Assembly (NCBI GenBank): GCA_002431545.1
Contig: DJFY01000034.1
Span: 1-7,351, forward strand
Direction of reading: 5' to 3'
DNA: 7,351 bases
Source of the DNA: Cellvibrionales bacterium UBA5860
Lineage (GTDB): Bacteria; Pseudomonadota; Gammaproteobacteria; Pseudomonadales; Porticoccaceae
Shown: in pieces, positions 1 to 6,130 of the stretch
How positions within the stretch are numbered: position 1 is the stretch's first letter
How the letters are laid out: each line of letters opens with the position of its first letter
Made by a program: the position numbers and the translations under genes
Notes under the pieces: model-generated
The model's input: the letters and a program-made list of their open reading frames with translations, nothing else
What the model was told of the DNA's origin: nothing
The model's database searches: none

Positions 1-1
1 C

Positions 2-91
2 TTGGCATTAAATTTTTCTGAGAATCGAACATGGAATGATTTAGAAAGTGGAAAGAGCGGGCGATCTATTTTTGGTGCTTCTGGATGGTAG
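2..91 (+). CDS. Possible C-terminal end of a gene entering from the left edge
   Basis: Reading from base 2, the frame is open for 29 codons and ends at a TAG at 89-91. The peptide starts LALNFSENRTW and ends SIFGASGW. Its mixed composition looks protein-like, and the two other forward frames stop within the first 21 bases. I do not recognise the family. If real, it is the last part of a gene transcribed toward the GIY-YIG gene, with about 186 bases between them. The frame is short enough to be open by chance, so this is a weak call that depends on sequence left of the window. Confidence 0.3.
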   Translation: MALNFSENRTWNDLESGKSGRSIFGASGW

Positions 92-277
92 CACTAGCAT
101 CCTTGAGTGTTACTGGCAGACTGCCTGAACCAGTAAAGTAAATAATTCCAGCGGCATTGCTAACACTGATAACGATGCTGGGATTTGAGCACTAAGTACA
201 GCCCCTAAAAAAGCACCGCAATCGGTTAAAAATTCCTAAGAGCGCGGCGTCAACCATGCTAGAAGAGATCGTTTACA
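92..277. other. AT-rich non-coding stretch upstream of the GIY-YIG gene
   Basis: No intact gene is visible here. It contains an exact 7-bp inverted repeat, TTACTGG at 110-116 and CCAGTAA at 130-136, with a 13-base loop. No T-run follows, so it is a poor intrinsic terminator. An open minus-strand frame (66-191) with no start codon crosses the stretch and may be a gene relic. A short ATG frame at 256 stops after 13 codons. No convincing sigma-70 promoter is seen: TTGAGC at 185-190 lies only 15 bases from TAAAAA at 206-211. Confidence 0.4.
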
Positions 278-877
278 GTGAAACTACCCTGCAGTAATCT
301 GAACGCTCAATACGAATTTCGTAAAGTAGATTTGGTTTTCGAGGGTAACACGTACTCTGATGTTTTTTGCCAAAAGAACAACAAAACTGTCTCGGAAACA
401 CTGAAACAGAAGCGATATGCAAAACTCAAGGATGAAACGCAAATTAAATATCCAACATCAGCCGATATGCCATTGGGCGAGTTTCTTCTCTCGTTGAAAT
501 CAGCAGGCGATCCTTTCTACGTACGATTTCTTAATAAATATGGCGATCTAACTTATTCTATATTCAGAATCTCTGACTCTGAGTATCTGGATAGCAAAGG
601 TGTTTATGCGTATTTGTGTGGTGGTGAACTCAAATACATAGGTAGATGCAAAGACTCAATGAAAAAAAGAGTTAATCAGGGCTACGGAAAGATCCACCCA
701 AAAAATTGCTTTATTGATGGCCAAGCCACCAACTGCCATCTAAATTGGCGCATTACCGCAGAATCTTCGGAAGTGACTCTATGGTTGTATGAGCTAGATT
801 TGGACGCCGAGATTGAGTCTGTAGAGAGAGAACTTATCGGTGCCTGCAATCCACCATGGAACATTAAACGTGGCTAA
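278..877 (+). CDS. GIY-YIG nuclease-domain protein
   Basis: This is a 199-aa protein with a C-terminal GIY-YIG endonuclease domain (about residues 106-199). The motif reads GVY at 108-110 and YIG at 120-122. A likely catalytic arginine is R131 (or R123), the metal-binding glutamate is probably E183 in ERELI, and N195 in PPWN matches the conserved C-terminal Asn. Between them is a distinctive NQGYGKI...NC...GQATNC stretch (133-153) with C144 and C153. Residues 1-100 match no domain I recognise and could be for DNA binding or specificity. The start is GTG, preceded by AGAAGAG at 261-267, 10 bases upstream; an ATG at 256 is out of frame and soon stops. The gene is much more AT-rich than its neighbours, suggesting recent acquisition. 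GIY-YIG proteins include restriction enzymes, homing nucleases and repair nucleases; the sequence does not say which this is. No methyltransferase partner is in the window. Confidence 0.85.
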   Translation: MKLPCSNLNAQYEFRKVDLVFEGNTYSDVFCQKNNKTVSETLKQKRYAKLKDETQIKYPTSADMPLGEFLLSLKSAGDPFYVRFLNKYGDLTYSIFRISDSEYLDSKGVYAYLCGGELKYIGRCKDSMKKRVNQGYGKIHPKNCFIDGQATNCHLNWRITAESSEVTLWLYELDLDAEIESVERELIGACNPPWNIKRG

Positions 878-903
878 CCCACGATTTATTTATTCATTTA
901 TTT
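869..903. terminator. Intrinsic terminator between convergent genes
   Basis: CGTGG (869-873) and CCACG (879-883) form a 5-bp stem with a 5-base loop, followed on the + strand by the T-rich run ATTTATTTATT. The stem contains the TAA stop (875-877) of the GIY-YIG gene. On the minus strand the same stem lies 6 bases past the HD-GYP stop and is followed by TTTAATGTT, so it could serve both genes. The stem is short, so strength is uncertain, and the minus-strand T tract is weaker. Confidence 0.5.
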
Positions 904-2221
904 GCAGTTTATCGAGATCAAAACCAAAACTGCCGTCCGGTAGCGTGCGCTGAATCAGGTACCCTTTATCGAGAGAACCACTGTCAGTCAGATATAGGTC
1001 GAGAACCACTTCGTCTACCGGGTTTTTCTCATCGTCGCTGACCACGATAACCGTGGGCAGATGTCGAAAACCTTCCTTACCACTCAACACAACTGCGACC
1101 TTGCCGTTGCGTAATTCTACCCAGGTGCCCGCCGGATACAGGCCAATAGCCTGCATAAACGCCAGCGCGCAATTGTCGTCGAATTGTTCACCACGGCCAT
1201 CGTAGATTATTTTCTGTACCGCCTCGGGCGATTTCGCTTCAGCGTAGGCGCGTTTGCTCACCATGGCATCGTAGGCATTAACGACCGCAATAATACGCGC
1301 GTATTCAGGAATTCGATCCGCGGTCAGGCCGCGCGGGTACCCCCGCCCATCCGGGCGCTCCCGGTGGCAAAGGGCAACATCGATGACCGTTTTGGATGCA
1401 GTGCTGGCATCGGAGAGCAATTTGTGGCTTTCCAGGGGATGATTCTGCATGGCGCGCCGCTCATCCTCGTTTAACTCGCCCGGTTTTGCCAGAATTGCGG
1501 CGGGAATCTTTACCTTGCCGATCTGGTGCGACAGGCCACACAAACCAATCTCGTGCAGCTCTTCCGATGAAAAGCGCAGATGTCGGCCAAAAACGATGGA
1601 CAGAATACACACATTCAGGCAGTGCTCGACGAGGTAGTCTTTCTCGTGTTTTATCTTCGTCATCCAGATGAGCGCATCCGGGTTGCGCAAAATGCTATCT
1701 ATACAGCGCGCAACGATATCGCGTGCCGCAGCGATATCGAAAACCTCGTCCTTTTTTGCGGCAAGCAGTAATTGCTTGGTGCCGGTTTTACAGAAGTCGT
1801 AAATTTCACGGGCGCGGACATGTTCAACTTCAGCCGCAACTTCGGTCGCGTAGGCCGGACGCCTGCGCATTAGCGGTTTTTTATCGGCACTTTTCTGTGG
1901 GGCACGTCTGGTCGGGCTGCGGTTGATCATAAAGCCCTTGGTGTTTTTTGGCGGCGGTGCCAGAGCGCGGGACGGCTTGGGCATACTCTTGGGCTTGCGC
2001 TGCCCATCGTCCTTGAGCACGTAGACATAGTCGCAATAGGATTCCAGTTTCAGAATATTGCTTCGATCCCTGATCTCAAAACCCTGCATGAGAAAGGGTG
2101 TCTCCGACCAGGGCACGTCGAGTTCCGCAACAAACATACCCGGCTGTAATTGATTGACCGGCACCTTGACCAGATTGTCCGGAGAATAAGTTCTTTTTGT
2201 ATCGCCGAAGATGTCTCTCAT
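890..2221 (-). CDS. DUF3391 + HD-GYP protein, probably catalytically inactive
   Basis: This is a 443-aa cytoplasmic protein. Residues ~15-75 are a DUF3391-type N-terminal domain (VPVNQLQPGMFVAELDVPW, then TPFLMQGFEI). Residues ~76-128 are a basic, Pro-rich linker, and ~185-365 are an HD-GYP domain of the kind that hydrolyses c-di-GMP using bound metals. Preserved features include H200 in HCLNV, K235, KPGELNEDE, H261 in NHP, DGRGYP (291-296) and YPAGTWVEL. Three expected metal-ligand positions differ: the HD pair is H232-Q233, the HHE motif is H286-R287-E288, and the Asp before YDA is N315. Hydrolysis is therefore unlikely; binding c-di-GMP or a partner protein is a reasonable inference. The ATG at 2221 is chosen over an in-frame TTG at 2287 because AAGAG sits 8 bases upstream and DUF3391 begins just after it. 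The TTG lies upstream of the predicted transcription start (~2281). Confidence 0.93.
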   Translation of the reverse strand: MRDIFGDTKRTYSPDNLVKVPVNQLQPGMFVAELDVPWSETPFLMQGFEIRDRSNILKLESYCDYVYVLKDDGQRKPKSMPKPSRALAPPPKNTKGFMINRSPTRRAPQKSADKKPLMRRRPAYATEVAAEVEHVRAREIYDFCKTGTKQLLLAAKKDEVFDIAAARDIVARCIDSILRNPDALIWMTKIKHEKDYLVEHCLNVCILSIVFGRHLRFSSEELHEIGLCGLSHQIGKVKIPAAILAKPGELNEDERRAMQNHPLESHKLLSDASTASKTVIDVALCHRERPDGRGYPRGLTADRIPEYARIIAVVNAYDAMVSKRAYAEAKSPEAVQKIIYDGRGEQFDDNCALAFMQAIGLYPAGTWVELRNGKVAVVLSGKEGFRHLPTVIVVSDDEKNPVDEVVLDLYLTDSGSLDKGYLIQRTLPDGSFGFDLDKLQINE

Positions 2222-2287
2222 TAAGCTGTCTCTTAATAATAATGACCGGCAGTGGCAGAGTCCGCCCACCGCTTTAACTGAGACCAA

Positions 2288-2315
2288 ATTATAATTTTAA
2301 ATACATTAAAAACAA
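2288..2315 (-). promoter_or_regulatory. Sigma-70 promoter of the HD-GYP gene
   Basis: On the minus strand TTGTTT (2315-2310) is followed after 16 bases by a perfect TATAAT (2293-2288). Transcription would start near 2281, giving a leader of about 60 bases before the ATG at 2221. The bases just upstream (about 2318-2345) are almost all A/T and could act as an UP element. The -35 box matches consensus in only three positions, so the call rests on the -10 box and the AT-rich context. Confidence 0.6.
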
Positions 2316-2380
2316 TATCTTACATACAGTATTTAATTTTAATTAGTGACATGGTTCGCAATTCGACAGCAGGGCGCGCA

Positions 2381-2995
2381 TCAATCTTTGGTGCCCTCTC
2401 CGGCCGCGGTCAACAGGGATTGGACGCGACGCCGCAACACCGGAACATAGGACGCTTCAAACCAGGGCTGTTTGCGTAACCAGAGGCGGTTGCGTGGCGA
2501 GGGATGCACTAAAGGCAGCTGGCTCGCGCCTTCCCAGTCAGCGTCGCGAATGGTGTCCGCCACCGTGGCGCCCCCGTCTTCAAGGTAGTACTGCTGGGCA
2601 AAGCGCCCGACCAGCAGCGTTAGCGCCAGGTCCGGCAGGTAGCGCAGGAGTTTCTCATGCCACCTGGGTGCGCACTCGGGCCGCGGCGGCAGATCGCCCG
2701 ATCGCCCCCGCCCCGGATAACAGAAGCCCATGGGCATAATGGCGATTTTGCTGTCGTCGTAAAACGCTTTCCGGTCCAGACCCAGCCAGGCGCGCAAGCG
2801 ATCGCCACTAGGATCGTCCCAAGGTACGCCGCTGGCATGAACCCGAGTGCCCGGCGCCTGCCCCACAATGAGAATCTTCGCACTGCCCGCTATGCGCACA
2901 ACCGGCCGGGGCTCGTGTCCCAGAACGTGGGCGCAGTGCCGGCAGTCTCGCACCTGCTGCAGCAATTCAATCAACTCAACGTCACGTGGTGGCAA
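2381..2995 (-). CDS. Uracil-DNA glycosylase superfamily protein, probable 4Fe-4S type
   Basis: This 204-aa protein belongs to the COG1573-like uracil-DNA glycosylase superfamily, which removes uracil or related damaged bases to start base-excision repair. Motif A is GQAPG (45-49), followed by PWDDPSGDRLRAWLG and the family block MPMGFCYPG...LPPRPECAPRWH. Motif C is HPSPRN (164-169). Cysteines C18-x2-C21 and C92-x15-C108 fit the spacing of the 4Fe-4S ligands in family 4 enzymes. Length is usual for the family. No ATG is available near the N terminus. I chose TTG at 2993-2995 because GGAG (3004-3001 on this strand) lies 5 bases before it; a longer start at TTG 3019 would add 8 residues. Motif A departs from the family-4 GEAPG...ED form, so the real substrate range is uncertain. 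It is divergent from gcvP and lies upstream of the HD-GYP gene on the same strand, which has its own promoter. Confidence 0.9.
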   Translation of the reverse strand: MPPRDVELIELLQQVRDCRHCAHVLGHEPRPVVRIAGSAKILIVGQAPGTRVHASGVPWDDPSGDRLRAWLGLDRKAFYDDSKIAIMPMGFCYPGRGRSGDLPPRPECAPRWHEKLLRYLPDLALTLLVGRFAQQYYLEDGGATVADTIRDADWEGASQLPLVHPSPRNRLWLRKQPWFEASYVPVLRRRVQSLLTAAGEGTKD

Positions 2996-3000
2996 GGTGG

Positions 3001-3004
3001 CTCC
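3001..3004 (-). promoter_or_regulatory. Ribosome binding site deciding the UDG start
   Basis: CTCC on the + strand reads GGAG on the coding strand, 5 bases upstream of TTG at 2995. The alternative TTG at 3019 has no purine-rich sequence upstream and lies in the loop of a GC-only hairpin (3010-3025). This favours the shorter protein. Confidence 0.5.
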
Positions 3005-3007
3005 GGT

Positions 3008-3037
3008 TTGCCGCCGCAAGGCGGCGATTGGTATTAT
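3008..3037 (+). promoter_or_regulatory. Candidate gcvP promoter
   Basis: TTGCCG (3008-3013, four of six matches to the -35 consensus) is followed after 18 bases by TATTAT (3032-3037, five of six matches). Transcription would begin near 3044, giving a leader of roughly 115 bases before gcvP. The element overlaps the 5' end of the divergent UDG gene. It is the best match I found in the interval, but only moderate. Confidence 0.3.
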
Positions 3038-3095
3038 GCACGCACTCGGTTGACCGCTTCACCGGACCCCAAGCGACGCCGCCCACAGCGCGTTT

Positions 3096-3128
3096 CAGCG
3101 GGGTCACACCGCCCCTGTTTATTTTATT
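3096..3128 (+). terminator. Terminator-like hairpin in the gcvP leader
   Basis: CAG(C)GGGG at 3096-3103 pairs with CCCCTG at 3112-3117 through a 6-bp stem with one bulged C. It is followed directly by TTTATTTTATT. No + strand gene ends upstream, so if it works it would act as an attenuator inside the gcvP leader. I found no glycine-riboswitch sequence (no GGAGAG element or CAAAAGG-like core). Confidence 0.35.
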
Positions 3129-3159
3129 AGTACCGAAACGCAAACCAAGCAAAGGCGTT

Positions 3160-6045
3160 ATGAGCGATATTTTTGATCCAAACGATTTTTCCCTCCGCCA
3201 CATTGGCCCCAGCGCAGACGATATCGCCTTCATGTTAGCCCACCTCGGACTCCAATCACTCGCCGAGCTGAGCGAGAAAGTGATTCCCCCGGCCATCAAC
3301 CACACCACCAAGTTCGATCTGCCGGCGGGGTTGTCGGAACAGGAAGCATTAGCACGGCTGGCAGCCATCGCGCAGCGGAACAAAGTCTATACCTCGTTAC
3401 TGGGCTGCGGCTACTACAACACCGTAACGCCGCCGGTTATCCAGCGCAATGTACTGGAGAATCCCGCCTGGTACACAGCCTACACGCCCTATCAACCGGA
3501 GATTGCCCAGGGCCGGCTCGAGGGTTTGCTCAACTACCAGCAAATGATCATGGACCTGTCCGGCCTCGACATGGCCAACGCCTCTATGCTGGACGAAGCT
3601 ACCGCCGCGGCGGAAGCCATGGCAATGGCCCGGCGCCAGCAACGCAAAACCAAAAGCAATACTTTTTTCATCGACGAACAGTGTTTTCCGCAAACCATTG
3701 CTGTCGTCAAAACCCGGGCAGAGCACTTCGGATTTAACCTACTGATCGGCGATCCGCGGCAGGCACTGGCCGAAAACGATTACTTCGGCGCACTGCTGCA
3801 AAACCCAGGCCGCAATGGCGAAGTACGGGATCTAAGCGAAGATATCGCGCACGTTCACGCGCGCGGTGCGCTCGCCATCGTAGCTGCCGACCTGATGAGC
3901 CTGGTGATCGTCAAGTCGCCGGGCGAGATGGGTGCAGACATCGTCGTCGGCAGCAACCAGCGATTTGGCATCCCCATGGGTTTTGGCGGCCCTCACGCCG
4001 GATTCTTCGCCTTTCGCGAGGCCTTCCGCCGTTCGGCACCGGGGCGAATTATCGGCGTCTCGGTCGACACACGCGGCGCTCCCGCCTTGCGCATGGCCCT
4101 GCAGACTCGCGAGCAACACATTCGCCGGGAGAAAGCCAACTCGAATATCTGCACTGCCCAGGTTCTGCTGGCGCTGATGAGCGGTTTTTACGCGGTCTAT
4201 CACGGCCCCCGCGGCCTGCGCCACATCGCCACGCGTATTCACACTCTGACCAACGATCTGGCCACGGGCCTGGCAACCCGTGGCTTTGCAATCCGCAATA
4301 CAAAGTGGTTTGACACCCTAACCGTAGATACACCGGGACAACAAACGAGCGTACTGAAAGCCGCGCTGGCGCGAGAAATCAATCTTCGACCGGTGGACGA
4401 AGACGCCATCGGGATTAGTCTAGACGAAACCAGCGATCGGGCATTGGTTGCCACGCTGCTCGAATGCTTTGGCGAAGCCGCGGCGAAGCAAACACCGGAG
4501 ACAATACCGAGCCCCAGCGCCAAAGTTGGCCTGGACAGGACACTTCTGCGGCGCGACGCCATCCTGAGCCACCCGGTATTCAACAGTCACCACAGCGAAA
4601 CCGACATGCTGCGCTACCTGAAACGTCTTGAAAACAAGGATATCAGCCTGGCCAACCGCATGATCCCGCTAGGCTCCTGTACCATGAAACTCAATGCCAC
4701 CGCCGAGATGATGCCGGTAAGCTGGCCCGAGTTTGCCCACATCCACCCCCTGGCACCGAGCGATCAGATCGAAGGCTACCGGCAGCTGTTCGACGACCTC
4801 GAGACAATGCTGGTGCAATGTACCGGCTACGATGCAGTATCGCTGCAACCCAATGCCGGCTCTCAAGGCGAATACGCCGGACTCGTCGCAATCAAAAACT
4901 ATCTGCACGATCGCGGCGAGGCGCAGCGTGATGTCTGTCTGATCCCGGCATCGGCGCACGGTACAAATCCGGCGAGCGCGCAGATGGCGGGCATGAACGT
5001 GGTTGTCGTCAGGTGTGACGAGCGCGGCAATATAGACATCGAGGATCTACGCCGCCTGGTTGAACGGCACAGTGAAAAGCTGGCCGCTCTCATGGTGACC
5101 TATCCATCGACACATGGCGTTTTCGAGGATCACATCGTCGATATCTGCGATTTGATTCATCAGCACGGCGGCCAGATTTATATCGACGGCGCCAATCTCA
5201 ACGCCATGGTGGGCCTGTGCGAGCCCGGCCGCTTCGGCGGCGATGTGTCCCATATCAATTTGCACAAGACCTTTTGTATTCCCCACGGCGGTGGCGGGCC
5301 GGGCATGGGGCCAATCGCGGTCGCGGAACACCTCAAGCCCTATCTGCCTGGCCACGTGCTGAGCCCGTCGTGCGAGGGCAAAATCGATCCGGCGACGATG
5401 CCAACGACCATCTCTGCCGCGCCCTGGGGCTCGGCGCTCATCCTGACCATCCCCTGGATCTATATCATGTGCATGGGGGGAGGAAATCTCAAAAAATCAT
5501 CACAAGTTGCTGTTTTAAATGCAAATTATATGGCGCAACGATTGGATGAACACTATCCCGTGCTGTATCGCGGCAACAACGGCCTGGTGGCCCACGAATG
5601 TATTATCGATATCCGCGGCATTCGCGATGCCACCGGCGTTAACGAAGAGGATATCGCCAAACGCCTGATGGATTACGGTTTTCATGCACCCACCATGTCG
5701 TTTCCGGTGCCCGGCACCTTGATGATCGAACCAACTGAAAGTGAATCGCTGCCCGAACTGGACCGGTTTATCGAGGCCATGATTAGCATTCGCAGAGAGA
5801 TCGACCATATCGCGCGGGGCGAGTGGGATTCGCAAAACAACCCCTTAAAGTGCGCTCCGCATACCGTCGCGGACTTGCTCGACGAAAACTGGAACCGGCC
5901 CTACTCCCGCCAGCAGGCAACCCATCCGGCGCCCTGGCTTCACGAGAACAAGGTCTGGCCAGCGGTCAACCGCATCGACCAGGTCTACGGCGATCGCAAC
6001 CTGGTGTGCTCGTGCCCGCCGCTAAGTGCATACGCCGAAACCTGA
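3160..6045 (+). CDS. gcvP: Glycine dehydrogenase (decarboxylating), P protein of the glycine cleavage system
   Basis: GcvP is the PLP enzyme that decarboxylates glycine and passes the aminomethyl group to the lipoyl arm of GcvH, the first step of glycine cleavage. The 961-aa product is full length (E. coli GcvP is 957). It opens with NDFSLRHIGPSADDI and has the two tandem aminotransferase-like halves fused in one chain. The N-terminal half shows FGIPMGFGGPHAGFFA (269-284). The C-terminal half shows GSCTMKLN (505-512), AHGTNPASAQMAG (from 599), IYIDGANLNAMVG with D676, and NLHKTFCIPHGGGGPG, where K703 is the PLP lysine. The end is CSCPPLSAYAET. The ATG at 3160 begins the family sequence and has AAAGG 4 bases upstream; the frame is open further up, but that extension is unlike GcvP and overlaps UDG. 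gcvT and gcvH are not adjacent, unlike the E. coli gcvTHP operon. Confidence 0.98.
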   Translation: MSDIFDPNDFSLRHIGPSADDIAFMLAHLGLQSLAELSEKVIPPAINHTTKFDLPAGLSEQEALARLAAIAQRNKVYTSLLGCGYYNTVTPPVIQRNVLENPAWYTAYTPYQPEIAQGRLEGLLNYQQMIMDLSGLDMANASMLDEATAAAEAMAMARRQQRKTKSNTFFIDEQCFPQTIAVVKTRAEHFGFNLLIGDPRQALAENDYFGALLQNPGRNGEVRDLSEDIAHVHARGALAIVAADLMSLVIVKSPGEMGADIVVGSNQRFGIPMGFGGPHAGFFAFREAFRRSAPGRIIGVSVDTRGAPALRMALQTREQHIRREKANSNICTAQVLLALMSGFYAVYHGPRGLRHIATRIHTLTNDLATGLATRGFAIRNTKWFDTLTVDTPGQQTSVLKAALAREINLRPVDEDAIGISLDETSDRALVATLLECFGEAAAKQTPETIPSPSAKVGLDRTLLRRDAILSHPVFNSHHSETDMLRYLKRLENKDISLANRMIPLGSCTMKLNATAEMMPVSWPEFAHIHPLAPSDQIEGYRQLFDDLETMLVQCTGYDAVSLQPNAGSQGEYAGLVAIKNYLHDRGEAQRDVCLIPASAHGTNPASAQMAGMNVVVVRCDERGNIDIEDLRRLVERHSEKLAALMVTYPSTHGVFEDHIVDICDLIHQHGGQIYIDGANLNAMVGLCEPGRFGGDVSHINLHKTFCIPHGGGGPGMGPIAVAEHLKPYLPGHVLSPSCEGKIDPATMPTTISAAPWGSALILTIPWIYIMCMGGGNLKKSSQVAVLNANYMAQRLDEHYPVLYRGNNGLVAHECIIDIRGIRDATGVNEEDIAKRLMDYGFHAPTMSFPVPGTLMIEPTESESLPELDRFIEAMISIRREIDHIARGEWDSQNNPLKCAPHTVADLLDENWNRPYSRQQATHPAPWLHENKVWPAVNRIDQVYGDRNLVCSCPPLSAYAET

Positions 6046-6130
6046 TACACACCTTTTCTTCTCTTCGACGGACCCACGATATACATCGGGCACTCAATGT
6101 TGGCGGCGACATCAGCGTACTCTGCCCGCC
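6046..6130. other. Convergent gap between gcvP and dinB
   Basis: These 85 bases separate two genes that end toward each other. A pyrimidine-rich stretch (CTTTTCTTCTCTTC) follows the gcvP stop. The only inverted repeat I see, CGAT/ATCG near 6077-6088, is too short to call a terminator. No gene is visible. Confidence 0.5.

Noticed and set aside
840..890. Integron attC site after the GIY-YIG gene
   Set aside because: GGCTAAC near the stop does not match the RYYYAAC core, and no paired GTTRRRY core is nearby. The hairpin is better explained as a terminator.
1184..1926. Several + strand frames of 60-100 codons opposite the HD-GYP gene
   Set aside because: They are antisense frames in a conserved protein gene, with no family features or ribosome binding sites; the same applies to minus-strand frames inside gcvP and + frames inside dinB and UDG.
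2222..2287. N-terminal extension of the HD-GYP gene from a TTG at 2287
   Set aside because: The TTG sits next to the -10 box and upstream of the predicted transcription start, has no ribosome binding site, and the added 22 residues are not part of DUF3391.
2318..2340. LexA-like box upstream of the HD-GYP gene
   Set aside because: The minus strand has TACTGTATGT, matching a left half-site, but the right half lacks the CAG needed for a CTG-N10-CAG box.
2986..3159. 58-residue upstream extension of GcvP in the same frame
   Set aside because: The extension overlaps the UDG gene, is Arg/Pro-rich in the way of antisense GC-rich frames, and is unlike GcvP, which begins at the ATG at 3160 with its own AAAGG.
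3050..3159. Glycine riboswitch in the gcvP leader
   Set aside because: A CACCGGA-like string near 3060 recalls part of the aptamer, but the other conserved elements and a tandem second aptamer are missing and the interval is short.
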